Source: CAYJAD01 sp964369995 (GTDB lineage Bacteria > Desulfobacterota > Desulfovibrionia > Desulfovibrionales > Desulfovibrionaceae). From it: a DNA stretch of 6,296 nt. The stretch spans positions 1-6,296 of the forward strand of contig CAYJHH010000151.1 of NCBI GenBank assembly GCA_964369995.1, written 5' to 3'. The position numbers and the translations under genes were made by a program. This document shows positions 1 through 5,701 of this stretch, piece after piece (positions within the stretch are counted from its first letter, which is position 1; each line of letters opens with the position of its first letter). Under the pieces are notes generated by a model, which saw nothing but the letters and a program-made list of their open reading frames with translations, was not told the origin of the DNA and ran no database searches.

Positions 1-75
1 GGCGATATTATGGAAGAAGGCAGCATGCTTACTTCTTGCTCAGAAATGGGCGACTTGGTGGCAAAGTATTTATAG
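1..75 (+). CDS. leuB: 3' end of probable 3-isopropylmalate dehydrogenase (partial)
   Basis: Reading frame 1 is open from the window edge to a TAG at 73-75, giving the last 24 residues of a protein whose start lies outside the window. The tail contains GDIMEEG followed by SEMGDLVAKYL. This resembles the C-terminus of LeuB-type isocitrate/isopropylmalate dehydrogenases, where a RTADI-like segment is followed by a short variable stretch and then a final helix with an EMGD-like motif. LeuB carries out the NAD-dependent oxidative decarboxylation of 3-isopropylmalate in leucine synthesis in the cytoplasm. None of the catalytic residues are visible, so the call rests on this short tail alone; another member of the same dehydrogenase family (isocitrate or tartrate type) is possible. 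It lies 74 bp upstream of cysE on the same strand and may be co-transcribed with it. Confidence 0.6.
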   Translation, partial: GDIMEEGSMLTSCSEMGDLVAKYL

Positions 76-85
76 TTTGAAAATA

Positions 86-127
86 TTTTTCTTGGGGAAT
101 CTTTGTGTGAAGGTTCCTCAAGAAAAA
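86..127 (+). other. Long perfect hairpin between leuB and cysE
   Basis: Bases 86-103 can pair with 110-127 over 18 bp, counting two G-T pairs, around a six-base loop (TGTGTG, 104-109). The left arm begins with five T's and the right arm ends in A's. That is the reverse of a Rho-independent terminator read on the + strand, and no T-tract follows on either strand. The structure ends 11 bases before the cysE Shine-Dalgarno sequence, so in a read-through leuB-cysE message it would sit in the cysE leader. It could stabilise a processed end or affect translation. The pairing is seen directly; the role is unknown. Confidence 0.6.
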
Positions 128-149
128 AAGTATATGGTGGAAGGTGCCT

Positions 150-1088
150 ATGAAAGAGAAGGAATTAATAACTTTGCAGGTGTCCCCTCTAAATAAAGTG
201 GTAGATGCCTTGTGTGCGCCTGAGTCTTTGGCTTCGGTGTGGCATAAGCCGGCGCATAATGCACCCATGCCTTGTATTGAACGTTTAGAAGAATGTATTC
301 AGCGCTTGCAGGCCATACTGTTTCCGGGTTTTTTTGGCACATCGCAGGTACGATTGGATTCATTTCGCTATCATTTAGCGGCCAATTTGGATTCTGTGTA
401 TCATATTTTGGCGGAGCAGATTCGTAGCGGAGCGTGTTTTGCTTGTGCCGGTCAGGAAAGTAAGTGCAAATTTTGCCAGCAGGGCTCCTTGGATGCCGCC
501 ATGGCTTTTATGCAAAAATTACCGGAAATTCGCCGTATCTTGGCTTCAGATGCTCATGCCGCTTATGAGGGAGACCCCGCGGCCACCAGTGCCGGCGAAA
601 CTATTTTTTGTTATCCCTCCTTGCTTGCCATGACGCATCATCGCATTGCCCATGAATTATATAAATTGGAAGTGCCGGTTATCCCGCGTATAATTTCTGA
701 AATGGCGCATTCACGTACAGGTATTGATATTCACCCCGGAGCCACCATTGGAGAGGATTTTTTCATAGATCATGGCACCGGTGTGGTTATTGGTGAAACA
801 TGTATTATTGGACGTCATTGCCGCCTCTATCAAGGGGTAACCTTGGGAGCTTTGTCTTTCCCTAAGGATTCTGACGGCACATTGACCAAGGGCATTGCCA
901 GACATCCCATTTTAGAAGACGATGTCACCGTGTATGCCGGCGCCACCATTTTGGGACGCATAACCATTGGTAAGGGTGCCATCATTGGCGGTAATGTTTG
1001 GGTGACGAAGGATGTACCTTCAGGGTCACGCATGGTGCAAGAATTTGCGGTGCGTTCTGGGGATAAGCTTACAGGTTGTAAGGAATAG
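150..1088 (+). CDS. cysE: Serine O-acetyltransferase, long form
   Basis: CysE transfers the acetyl group of acetyl-CoA to L-serine, giving O-acetylserine, the acceptor for sulfide in cysteine synthesis in the cytoplasm. The product is 312 residues, longer than the E. coli enzyme (273). The N-terminal helical half (about 1-185) carries a four-cysteine cluster, CxxC-x6-CxxC, at residues 96-109. The C-terminal part (about 190-290) is a left-handed beta-helix of hexapeptide repeats, starting at IHPGATIG. The catalytic Asp-His pair is seen at 207-208 in DHGTGVVIGET, and the second conserved His at 252 in ARHP. The protein ends in GCKE, without the terminal isoleucine that docks E. coli CysE into CysK, so a classical cysteine synthase complex is doubtful. 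ATG 150 is chosen because GGAAGG (139-144) lies five bases upstream; the in-frame GTG at 144 overlaps that site. A lipoprotein gene follows five bases downstream. Confidence 0.95.
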   Translation: MKEKELITLQVSPLNKVVDALCAPESLASVWHKPAHNAPMPCIERLEECIQRLQAILFPGFFGTSQVRLDSFRYHLAANLDSVYHILAEQIRSGACFACAGQESKCKFCQQGSLDAAMAFMQKLPEIRRILASDAHAAYEGDPAATSAGETIFCYPSLLAMTHHRIAHELYKLEVPVIPRIISEMAHSRTGIDIHPGATIGEDFFIDHGTGVVIGETCIIGRHCRLYQGVTLGALSFPKDSDGTLTKGIARHPILEDDVTVYAGATILGRITIGKGAIIGGNVWVTKDVPSGSRMVQEFAVRSGDKLTGCKE

Positions 1089-1093
1089 GTCTT

Positions 1094-1225
1094 ATGCATA
1101 TACGCAGCGTGCTTGTTTTTATGTGCGCTTTACTTGTATGCCTTGGTGCTTGTGCTAAACAAAATGTGGATGTGCAGACTAAGGGACAGGTTATTATAGG
1201 AGGCAGCGTTGGCGGCGGTATATAG
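1094..1225 (+). CDS. Very small lipoprotein, 43 residues
   Basis: ATG 1094 opens a 43-codon frame ending at TAG 1223-1225, preceded by AAGGA (1080-1084) nine bases upstream, within the end of cysE. The protein starts MHIRS, continues with a hydrophobic stretch to about residue 19, and has a clear lipobox LGAC at 17-20. Signal peptidase II would therefore cleave before Cys20 and leave a lipidated 24-residue mature peptide. Residue 21 is Ala rather than Asp, which by the E. coli rule points to the outer membrane. The mature part has VDVQTKGQVIIGG and ends in a glycine-rich SVGGGI tail. The five-base gap after cysE suggests one transcript, but a functional link to cysteine synthesis is not shown. 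I do not recognise the family. The frame is short, but start, ribosome site, lipobox and position all agree. Confidence 0.7.
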   Translation: MHIRSVLVFMCALLVCLGACAKQNVDVQTKGQVIIGGSVGGGI

Positions 1226-1258
1226 TCATGAAGGCTTTACCACTGCCAACGCTGTTTT
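1204..1258 (+). terminator. Terminator of the cysE-lipoprotein run
   Basis: CAGCGTTGGC (1204-1213) pairs perfectly with GCCAACGCTG (1245-1254), and TTTT (1255-1258) follows, continuing as ATTTT. The long loop can add GGTA/TACC pairs (1217-1220 with 1238-1241). The 5' arm lies inside the last codons of the lipoprotein gene, so the coding end and the terminator share bases. The tract lies on the + strand side only, between the convergent lipoprotein gene and alr. The large loop makes this weaker than a textbook terminator. Confidence 0.65.
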
Positions 1259-1261
1259 ATT

Positions 1262-2592
1262 TTAAAAATTTTCGTAGACGCGTGTATTGTCACCAAAAAG
1301 GCAAAAACCTTCATAGGGAATGGTTCCCCAAGCATCTGCCAGAGCTTGCATGGAAAATTGCCCTTGATCGATGGTAGCGTCCACAATCCAGGCTTGCTGT
1401 CCTTCTTCTACATCTTCAATATGGCTTATATCCACCATCATGGTACCCATGCACACTCTGCCGCATAAGGGGGCAGGTTTGTTGTTAATACTCACTTTGA
1501 CGCCCATATTGGTATTGCTGGTTGAAAGACCGCGAGAAAATCCGTCAGCATAGCCAATGCCAAGCACGGCAATGCGCATGTCTTTTTCTGCTGTAAAGGT
1601 GGCACCATAGCCAATACATTGCCCCGCCTTGGCTTCATAAGTATGAATAATGGTGGAGGAGATACGCATGGTTTCGCGCAGTCCCAGACCTTTGTGGCGC
1701 CACGCATTATGCACAAAGGGGTTTCCGCCATAAAGTGCAATGCCAAAGCGAAAAACGTGGGCATCCATACTGGTGGCAAGGTCACTATAGGCCAGTGTGG
1801 CGGCAGAATTGCAAAATGAACGGCGCATATGCGGATAGGCTGCTTTGAGCTCCTTTGTCATGGCCATAAAGATATGCACTTGCTTGCGAACAAAATCTTC
1901 CTTTTCAGGCATGTCAGCGCAGGAAATATGCGTTGCGGCCATATCCACTATAATATGTGGATGCTGTTGTAAAAAGGATATGACGTGCGGCATATCTTCT
2001 GGCAAAAAACCTAAACGAGACATACCCGTTTCGCATTTAATGGATACATGTAAGGGGAATATATCAGAGGCTACGGCTGCGGCTAAATCTAAGCTGCGCT
2101 GGCTATAGACATGCACTGTAAGTTTATACTTGGCACAGAGCTGCATTTCTTCCAGTGTTTGCGCTCCCAATAGAATGAGAATTTCTTGATTATGCCCGGC
2201 ATGGCGTAAAGCTTGGCCTTCATACACCGTTCCCACTCCAAAGGAAGAAACCCCCACNNNNNNNNNNNNNNNNNNNNNNNNNNNNNNNNNNNNNNNNNNN
2301 NNNNNNNNNNNNNNNNNNNNNNNNNNNNNNNNNNNNNNNNNNNNNNNNNNNNNNNNNGGCGTAAAGCTTGGCCTTCATACACCGTTCCCACTCCAAAGGA
2401 AGAAACCCCCACCTGTTGTAAGGCCGCCGCCGATGGCAACAGTCCATGCCCATAGGCATCATTTTTAATGATGGCCATACCCTCAGAGGAAGAAGGGATA
2501 CGCTGGCGCAACAGTGTGTAATTATGCTGCAAGGCTGCTAAATTAATATGTGTGACGCAGTACGAAGTAAAATGCGGATTATATGTGGACAT
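1262..2592 (-). CDS. alr: Alanine racemase, split by an assembly gap but probably intact
   Basis: Alr interconverts L- and D-alanine with pyridoxal phosphate, supplying D-alanine for peptidoglycan. The frame is broken by 100 N's, but collapsing the 55 bp repeated on both sides of the gap restores one frame of 391 residues, a normal length. In that joined numbering the PLP lysine is K43 in IIKNDAYGHG, a second conserved lysine is K134 in KCETGMSRLGF, the arginine contacting the cofactor ring is R230 in RFGIALYG, and the catalytic tyrosine is Y277 in GYGATF. GIGYADG lies at 293-299. The usual CMDQ motif reads CMGT (329-332). The start at 2592 has GGAG five bases upstream; an in-frame ATG at 2625 has no ribosome site and would add 11 residues outside the family fold. 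The gene converges on the lipoprotein gene, and its upstream neighbour msr is over 560 bp away, so it is probably transcribed alone. Confidence 0.95.
2203..2257. repeat. 55-bp direct repeat flanking the gap, left copy
   Basis: This stretch of alr is repeated base for base at 2358-2412 and ends exactly where the N's begin. It encodes VGVSSFGVGTVYEGQALR once in a normal Alr. The repeat is best explained as an unmerged contig overlap, since 55 is a common assembler k-mer length, not as biological duplication. Confidence 0.95.
2258..2357. other. Scaffold gap of 100 N's
   Basis: Exactly 100 N's interrupt alr. A round number like this is the usual filler for a gap of unknown size. The 55 bases before it (2203-2257) are identical to the 55 after it (2358-2412), so the two contigs most likely overlap and nothing is missing. 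Confidence 0.97.
2358..2412. repeat. 55-bp direct repeat flanking the gap, right copy
   Basis: Identical to 2203-2257 and beginning exactly where the N's end. Removing the N's and either copy makes the alr reading frame continuous with no frameshift or stop, which supports an assembly artefact. Confidence 0.95.
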
Positions 2593-2604
2593 GTACGCTC
2601 CATG

Positions 2605-2630
2605 ATACCATAAAATTTTTGACATGGTAT
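2605..2630 (-). promoter_or_regulatory. Inverted repeat just upstream of alr
   Basis: ATACCAT (2605-2611) and ATGGTAT (2624-2630) form a perfect 7-bp dyad around an AT-rich 12-base spacer, ending three bases before the alr Shine-Dalgarno sequence. It could be a repressor site or a leader hairpin next to the ribosome site. A 7-bp dyad in AT-rich DNA can arise by chance, and no convincing -35/-10 pair for alr was found nearby. Confidence 0.35.
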
Positions 2631-2676
2631 AGAAATGTGTGGCGGTCGTCTAGTTTTATGCGTACGAAAAAGTTTA

Positions 2677-2737
2677 CTGGGGAAAACCCTTTTTTGAAAA
2701 AAAGTTCTTTCCCCAGACCCCTTTTCCAAAAAACTTT
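2677..2737 (+). repeat. Hairpin element, copy A
   Basis: CTGGGG (2677-2682) pairs with CCCCAG (2711-2716), enclosing an imperfect A/T-rich stem built on CCTTTTTTGAAAAAAAG (2688-2704). After the hairpin come AGACCCC and TTCCAAAAAACTTT (2724-2737). The same blocks in the same order occur on the opposite strand at 3005-3138. The hairpin resembles terminator-like inter-genic repeats of Desulfovibrio genomes as I recall them. Here it lies 85 bases upstream of alr, where there is no + strand gene to terminate, so it is either in the alr leader or a stand-alone repeat. Confidence 0.7.
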
Positions 2738-3004
2738 CATTGCGGCAACACCCTATCTTTGTAAAAAATAGTATCGCAACGTAATGTTCTAAAATTCATG
2801 ATTTTGGCACATTTTTAAAAAACGAAAAAAATTACTGCTTAGGGTATAATTTTGCAAAAAGCTTTTTATCTATACCTTGCTAGTACTCTGAAGGGAAGCC
2901 CAGAATCAAAATGTAGCTTTTTGGAAGAAATGCATAATAGGGTATTATTAAAAAATTTACATGCGGCGAAAAGTAGCTATTAAAGAGAAGACTCTGACGC
3001 CATT
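2738..3004. other. AT-rich spacer without a recognisable gene
   Basis: No credible coding frame is seen on either strand. Visible items are a perfect TATAAT on the + strand (2845-2850), a 12-base palindrome AAAAAGCTTTTT (2856-2867), and a small hairpin ATAATA-GGG-TATTAT (2934-2948). The TATAAT has no good -35 at 16-18 bases. The stretch could contain a promoter for a small RNA running towards copy B, or be degenerate DNA between two repeat copies. Confidence 0.5.
2845..2850 (+). promoter_or_regulatory. Isolated consensus -10 hexamer
   Basis: TATAAT matches the sigma-70 -10 consensus exactly and is preceded by GGG, but the expected -35 position is A-rich and matches poorly. No gene follows on the + strand before the convergent msr gene. 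In such AT-rich DNA a chance match is quite possible. Confidence 0.25.
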
Positions 3005-3138
3005 AAAGTTTTTTGGAAGGGCCGACCCGACGGGCGGCGAAGCCGTTGGAGTTTGCGAGGCACGAGTAATTACGCAAATCGAGAGCAGAGTGGGTCTGGG
3101 GGGAGAACCTTTTTTTCAAAAAAGGTTTCCCTCCCAGT
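3005..3138 (-). repeat. Hairpin element, copy B, with 70-bp structured insert
   Basis: Read on the - strand this begins just after msr with a hairpin (CTGGG at 3096-3100 paired with CCCAG at 3133-3137, about 17 pairs in all, loop near 3115-3118). It shares CCTTTTTTGAAAAAAAG and CCCCAGACCC with copy A and ends in the same TTCCAAAAAACTTT (complement of 3005-3018). Between these blocks, where copy A has no extra bases, copy B carries about 70 bp (3022-3091). That insert is GC-richer and contains CGGC-GAA-GCCG (3035-3045) and TTTGCG/CGCAAA (3052-3057 with 3073-3078), and is bracketed by GACCC (3024-3028) and GGGTC (3092-3096). It lies 18 bp after the msr stop and probably serves as the msr 3' end. 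Confidence 0.7.
3098..3138 (-). terminator. Likely 3'-end hairpin of msr
   Basis: This is the stem-loop part of copy B, lying 18-60 bases past the msr stop codon. The stem is long and strong, but its T-run is inside the loop end rather than after the stem, so it is not a textbook intrinsic terminator. It may protect or define the message end. Confidence 0.45.
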
Positions 3139-3156
3139 AGATATTACCTACATTTT

Positions 3157-4134
3157 TTAGCTATCAAAACGCTTAACACGCATATGACAAGCCCCGCGCC
3201 CTGTGCGCTTGGTAAAGTCTTGATGATAATCTTCAGCGGCAAAGAAAGCCGGCGCCTGAGAAATTTCCGTCACCACAGCAACATTTTTATCAATAAGATA
3301 CGCTTTTAGCTTTTCTGCCACTTGGCGCTGCTCTTCATTGGCGTAAAAAATAACGCTACGGTATTGCGTGCCATAATCTGGCCCTTGTCTATTGAGCTGA
3401 GTGGGGTCATGAATTTCGAAAAAGTACTTGGCTAAAGTTTCAAAGTCCACCTTGGTGGGATCATATTCCACTTTGACCACTTCTGCATGGCCTGTTTTGC
3501 CTGTGCATACGTCTTCATAGGTGGGGAAATTGTTACTGCCGCCCATATAGCCGGAAACGGCATTGAGGACACCAGGCACGGCGTCAAAGCCATCTTCCAC
3601 ACCCCAGAAACAACCACCGCCAAAGAAGGCCACAGCGGGAGCGGCTTTTTCTGGCACAAAGTTCATGGAAAGGGAGTTAACGCAGTGACGTGTATTTTTG
3701 GGAGTAAAGTTTTCACCCTCAAAAACATGGCCTAAATGGCCGCCGCAATTGGCGCAAACAATTTCCACTCGCACACCGTCTGCATCGGGTACACGTAAAA
3801 CGGCGCCGGCAATGGCATCGTCAAAGCTTGGCCAGCCGCTACGCGAGTCAAATTTGTCTTGCGATTGGTATAGCGGAGAATCACAACGGCGGCAGGTATA
3901 CAAACCGCTTTCTTTGTTATTGAGATATTTGCCCGTATAGGGGCTTTCTGTGCCTTTACGAAGTATAATGCGCTCTTCTTCGGGGCTGAGTGTATTAAAT
4001 TCCATGGTTCTACCTTTAAGCTCCACTTGCTGTTCAAGGGTGGTTTTAGGTTCACTTGCGGCAAACACAAATGTGGCTATGCCTGCAATACATAAAAGAA
4101 AAAGTGAGAAAAGTATCTTAGAGGGTAATTTCAT
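3157..4134 (-). CDS. msrAB: Secreted methionine sulfoxide reductase, MsrB-MsrA fusion
   Basis: The protein reduces both R- and S-methionine sulfoxide back to methionine. Of 325 residues, 1-25 form a Sec signal peptide (KLPSK, then a hydrophobic run to VFA, cleavage near 25/26), so it should act in the periplasm. MsrB occupies about 45-160: zinc cysteines C81/C84 and C127/C130, SGWPSF at 99-104, and catalytic C151 in RHCVNS. MsrA occupies about 167-320: catalytic C175 in GCFWG, HDPTQ at 242-246, DYGTQYRS at 253-260, and a likely recycling C316 near the end. The order MsrB then MsrA is opposite to the MsrA-MsrB order of Neisseria PilB. AAAGG lies six bases before ATG 4134. No electron donor (thioredoxin-like, DsbD or CcdA) is encoded nearby. 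It follows a terminator and seems to have its own promoter. Confidence 0.96.
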   Translation of the reverse strand: MKLPSKILFSLFLLCIAGIATFVFAASEPKTTLEQQVELKGRTMEFNTLSPEEERIILRKGTESPYTGKYLNNKESGLYTCRRCDSPLYQSQDKFDSRSGWPSFDDAIAGAVLRVPDADGVRVEIVCANCGGHLGHVFEGENFTPKNTRHCVNSLSMNFVPEKAAPAVAFFGGGCFWGVEDGFDAVPGVLNAVSGYMGGSNNFPTYEDVCTGKTGHAEVVKVEYDPTKVDFETLAKYFFEIHDPTQLNRQGPDYGTQYRSVIFYANEEQRQVAEKLKAYLIDKNVAVVTEISQAPAFFAAEDYHQDFTKRTGRGACHMRVKRFDS

Positions 4135-4171
4135 ATATGACCTTTGGGTTAAAGATGAGAATGAATATGTA

Positions 4172-4201
4172 TATAAATAGGAATAAGTCTTAATAAGTCA
4201 A
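4172..4201 (-). promoter_or_regulatory. Candidate sigma-70 promoter of msr
   Basis: On the - strand, TTGACT (complement of 4196-4201) is followed after 18 bases by TTTATA (complement of 4172-4177), in the 90-base gap between the der terminator and the msr start. Transcription would begin near 4165, about 30 bases before the start codon. The -35 matches 5/6; the -10 is weaker and the area is AT-rich, so exact placement is uncertain. Confidence 0.45.
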
Positions 4202-4224
4202 GGGAGGGCTTAAGCTTTTGAGGG

Positions 4225-4265
4225 AAAAGAAAAAGCCCCTTACACACAAAAAGTGATAAGGGGCT
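4225..4265 (-). terminator. Rho-independent terminator of der
   Basis: AGCCCCTTA (4234-4242) pairs perfectly with TAAGGGGCT (4257-4265), with three more pairs inside (CAC/GTG around a bulged A). Read on the - strand the stem is followed at once by TTTTTCTTTT (complement of 4225-4234). It begins 22 bases past the der stop codon. It separates the rluA-like/der unit from msr. Confidence 0.93.
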
Positions 4266-4287
4266 AAAAAAATACAAGCTAATGGGG

Positions 4288-5652
4288 CTATTTTGTACGC
4301 TTTTTATGCGAAGAGCGCATATGCACACGCATGGGCGCATGAAGAATCTTGAAATGCTTGCGTAGGGATTTTTCCAAATAACGGCTATAGCTTTCAGATA
4401 CTCTTTCGGCATCATTAACAAAGAAAACAAAGGTTGGCGGCGCAATTTCTGCCTGCGTTAAATAGAAGAATTTAGCGCGAACTCTTTTGATAACAGGCGG
4501 TTGATGGCGAGCCAAAACGGCTTCCATGGCGCGGTTCAGCTGTCCTGTGGGGATGCGAACTTGGCATTCTTCATGAATTTGACGGGCTAAAGGCAATATT
4601 TTTGCAAGGCCGCGTTTTTCAAGAGCAGAAACAAGGAGCACCGGTACATGTGAGCAAAAAGCCAACATTTCAGCTAGATTTTTTTGCAATTGCTTAATGG
4701 CATTTTGCGGTACCAAGTCAATCTTATTGATAAGAATCATGAAAGGGGTTTTGCGCTCGTGCAGTAAATCCATGAGGCGTTTATCTTGTTGGCTTACGCC
4801 TTCGGTGGCATCTAAAACCAAAAGGGTCACATGAGCCTTGGTGCTGGACTTAATGGCAGAGTTCACCGAATATTTTTCCACCATGTCGGTGATTTTGGCA
4901 CGGCGGCGCACACCCGCTGTGTCCACAAAGGTATATTTTTCGCCTTTAATTTCCATTTGCACGTCCACGCTATCGCGCGTGGTGCCTGCCACGTCAGAAA
5001 CGATCATGCGCTCGGTGCCATGTATGGCATTGATGAGCGAAGACTTTCCGGCATTGGGACGGCCTAGCATGGCAAGTTTAAGGCTGGTGTCTTGAAGTTG
5101 TAAATCTTCCCAATCACTGGGGATAAGGTCTTGCAACTCTTCGCGCAATTGGCGCAGGTTGTGGCCATGCTCGGCGGACACGCCAATGACGGGAAAACCT
5201 AAGCCATGAAAGTCGGCTAAAATTTGATTTTCCTGCTCGGCGCCATCCACTTTGTTAACTACCAGCAAAGTGGGTTTACCCATGCGGCGCACATGTGCCA
5301 TAAGATATTCATCAAGAGGTAAGAGGCCATCACGCCCATCCACCACAAAGGCCACGCCCACGGCGCAGCTTAAGGCTTCTTCGGCTTGGCGCAAGATATC
5401 TGCTTCAAAGCCGCGAATACCTTCAGGGCCTTCGGTGACTTCTGCATGGGCATCAAGGGTGATACCACCTGTGTCTACAATGCCGTAAAGCACTTCACCT
5501 TGTTGGCGTACGATACCTTCCATACGGTCACGGGTGACGCCTGGGCGGTCGTGAGTAATGGCTCGTTTACTATGGATGAGACGATTAAAAAGTGTAGACT
5601 TACCCACATTGGGGCGTCCCACCAAAACAATTTGCGGCACATTGTCAGACAT
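4288..5652 (-). CDS. der: Ribosome biogenesis GTPase Der (EngA)
   Basis: Der is an essential GTPase with two tandem G domains that binds the 50S subunit and is needed for its late assembly. In 454 residues (the family norm), G domain 1 has GRPNVGKS (12-19), DTGG (60-63) and NKVD (133-136). G domain 2 has GRPNAGKS (197-204), DTAG (244-247), NKID (309-312) and VSAL (341-344). The C-terminal KH-like domain (about 355-445) is followed by a basic tail HKKRTK. All nucleotide-binding motifs are intact in both domains. The start is supported by AGGA six bases before ATG 5652 and by the P-loop lying at its usual distance. It begins 49 bp after the pseudouridine synthase gene, probably in one operon, and ends at a strong terminator. 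Confidence 0.98.
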   Translation of the reverse strand: MSDNVPQIVLVGRPNVGKSTLFNRLIHSKRAITHDRPGVTRDRMEGIVRQQGEVLYGIVDTGGITLDAHAEVTEGPEGIRGFEADILRQAEEALSCAVGVAFVVDGRDGLLPLDEYLMAHVRRMGKPTLLVVNKVDGAEQENQILADFHGLGFPVIGVSAEHGHNLRQLREELQDLIPSDWEDLQLQDTSLKLAMLGRPNAGKSSLINAIHGTERMIVSDVAGTTRDSVDVQMEIKGEKYTFVDTAGVRRRAKITDMVEKYSVNSAIKSSTKAHVTLLVLDATEGVSQQDKRLMDLLHERKTPFMILINKIDLVPQNAIKQLQKNLAEMLAFCSHVPVLLVSALEKRGLAKILPLARQIHEECQVRIPTGQLNRAMEAVLARHQPPVIKRVRAKFFYLTQAEIAPPTFVFFVNDAERVSESYSRYLEKSLRKHFKILHAPMRVHMRSSHKKRTK

Positions 5653-5701
5653 GGAAAATCCTGAATAAAAAGTAAGATAGTGGTATGAAATAAAGTATCT
5701 T

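Noticed and set aside
144..149. GTG start for cysE, two codons upstream of ATG 150
   Set aside because: The GTG overlaps the GGAAGG ribosome site that is well placed for ATG 150.
2203..2412. Real tandem duplication inside alr
   Set aside because: Both copies stop exactly at the N boundary and the joined gene is intact, which fits a contig overlap.
2593..2625. Earlier alr start at ATG 2625
   Set aside because: No ribosome site upstream, extra residues not typical of Alr, while ATG 2592 has GGAG at five bases.
2089..2625. Open frames reading through the N's on either strand
   Set aside because: They exist only because N codons contain no stops and join two copies of the same 55 bp in different frames.
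2804..2825. Sigma-54 promoter beginning with TTGGCAC
   Set aside because: The required TTGC-like -12 element is absent; A's follow at the expected spacing.
2887..2905. Signal recognition particle RNA core (GAAGGGAAGCC resemblance)
   Set aside because: The conserved flanking bases and the long enclosing stem are not seen.
2677..3138. Complete transposable element
   Set aside because: No transposase and no target-site duplication were seen; only the inverted hairpin copies support it.
4087..4100. Lipobox at Cys15 of the Msr signal peptide
   Set aside because: The residues before it (FLL) do not fit a lipobox, and a normal signal-peptidase I site follows near residue 25.
4831..5095. Plus-strand frames opposite der
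   Set aside because: They are antisense shadows of the conserved der coding frame and resemble no protein.
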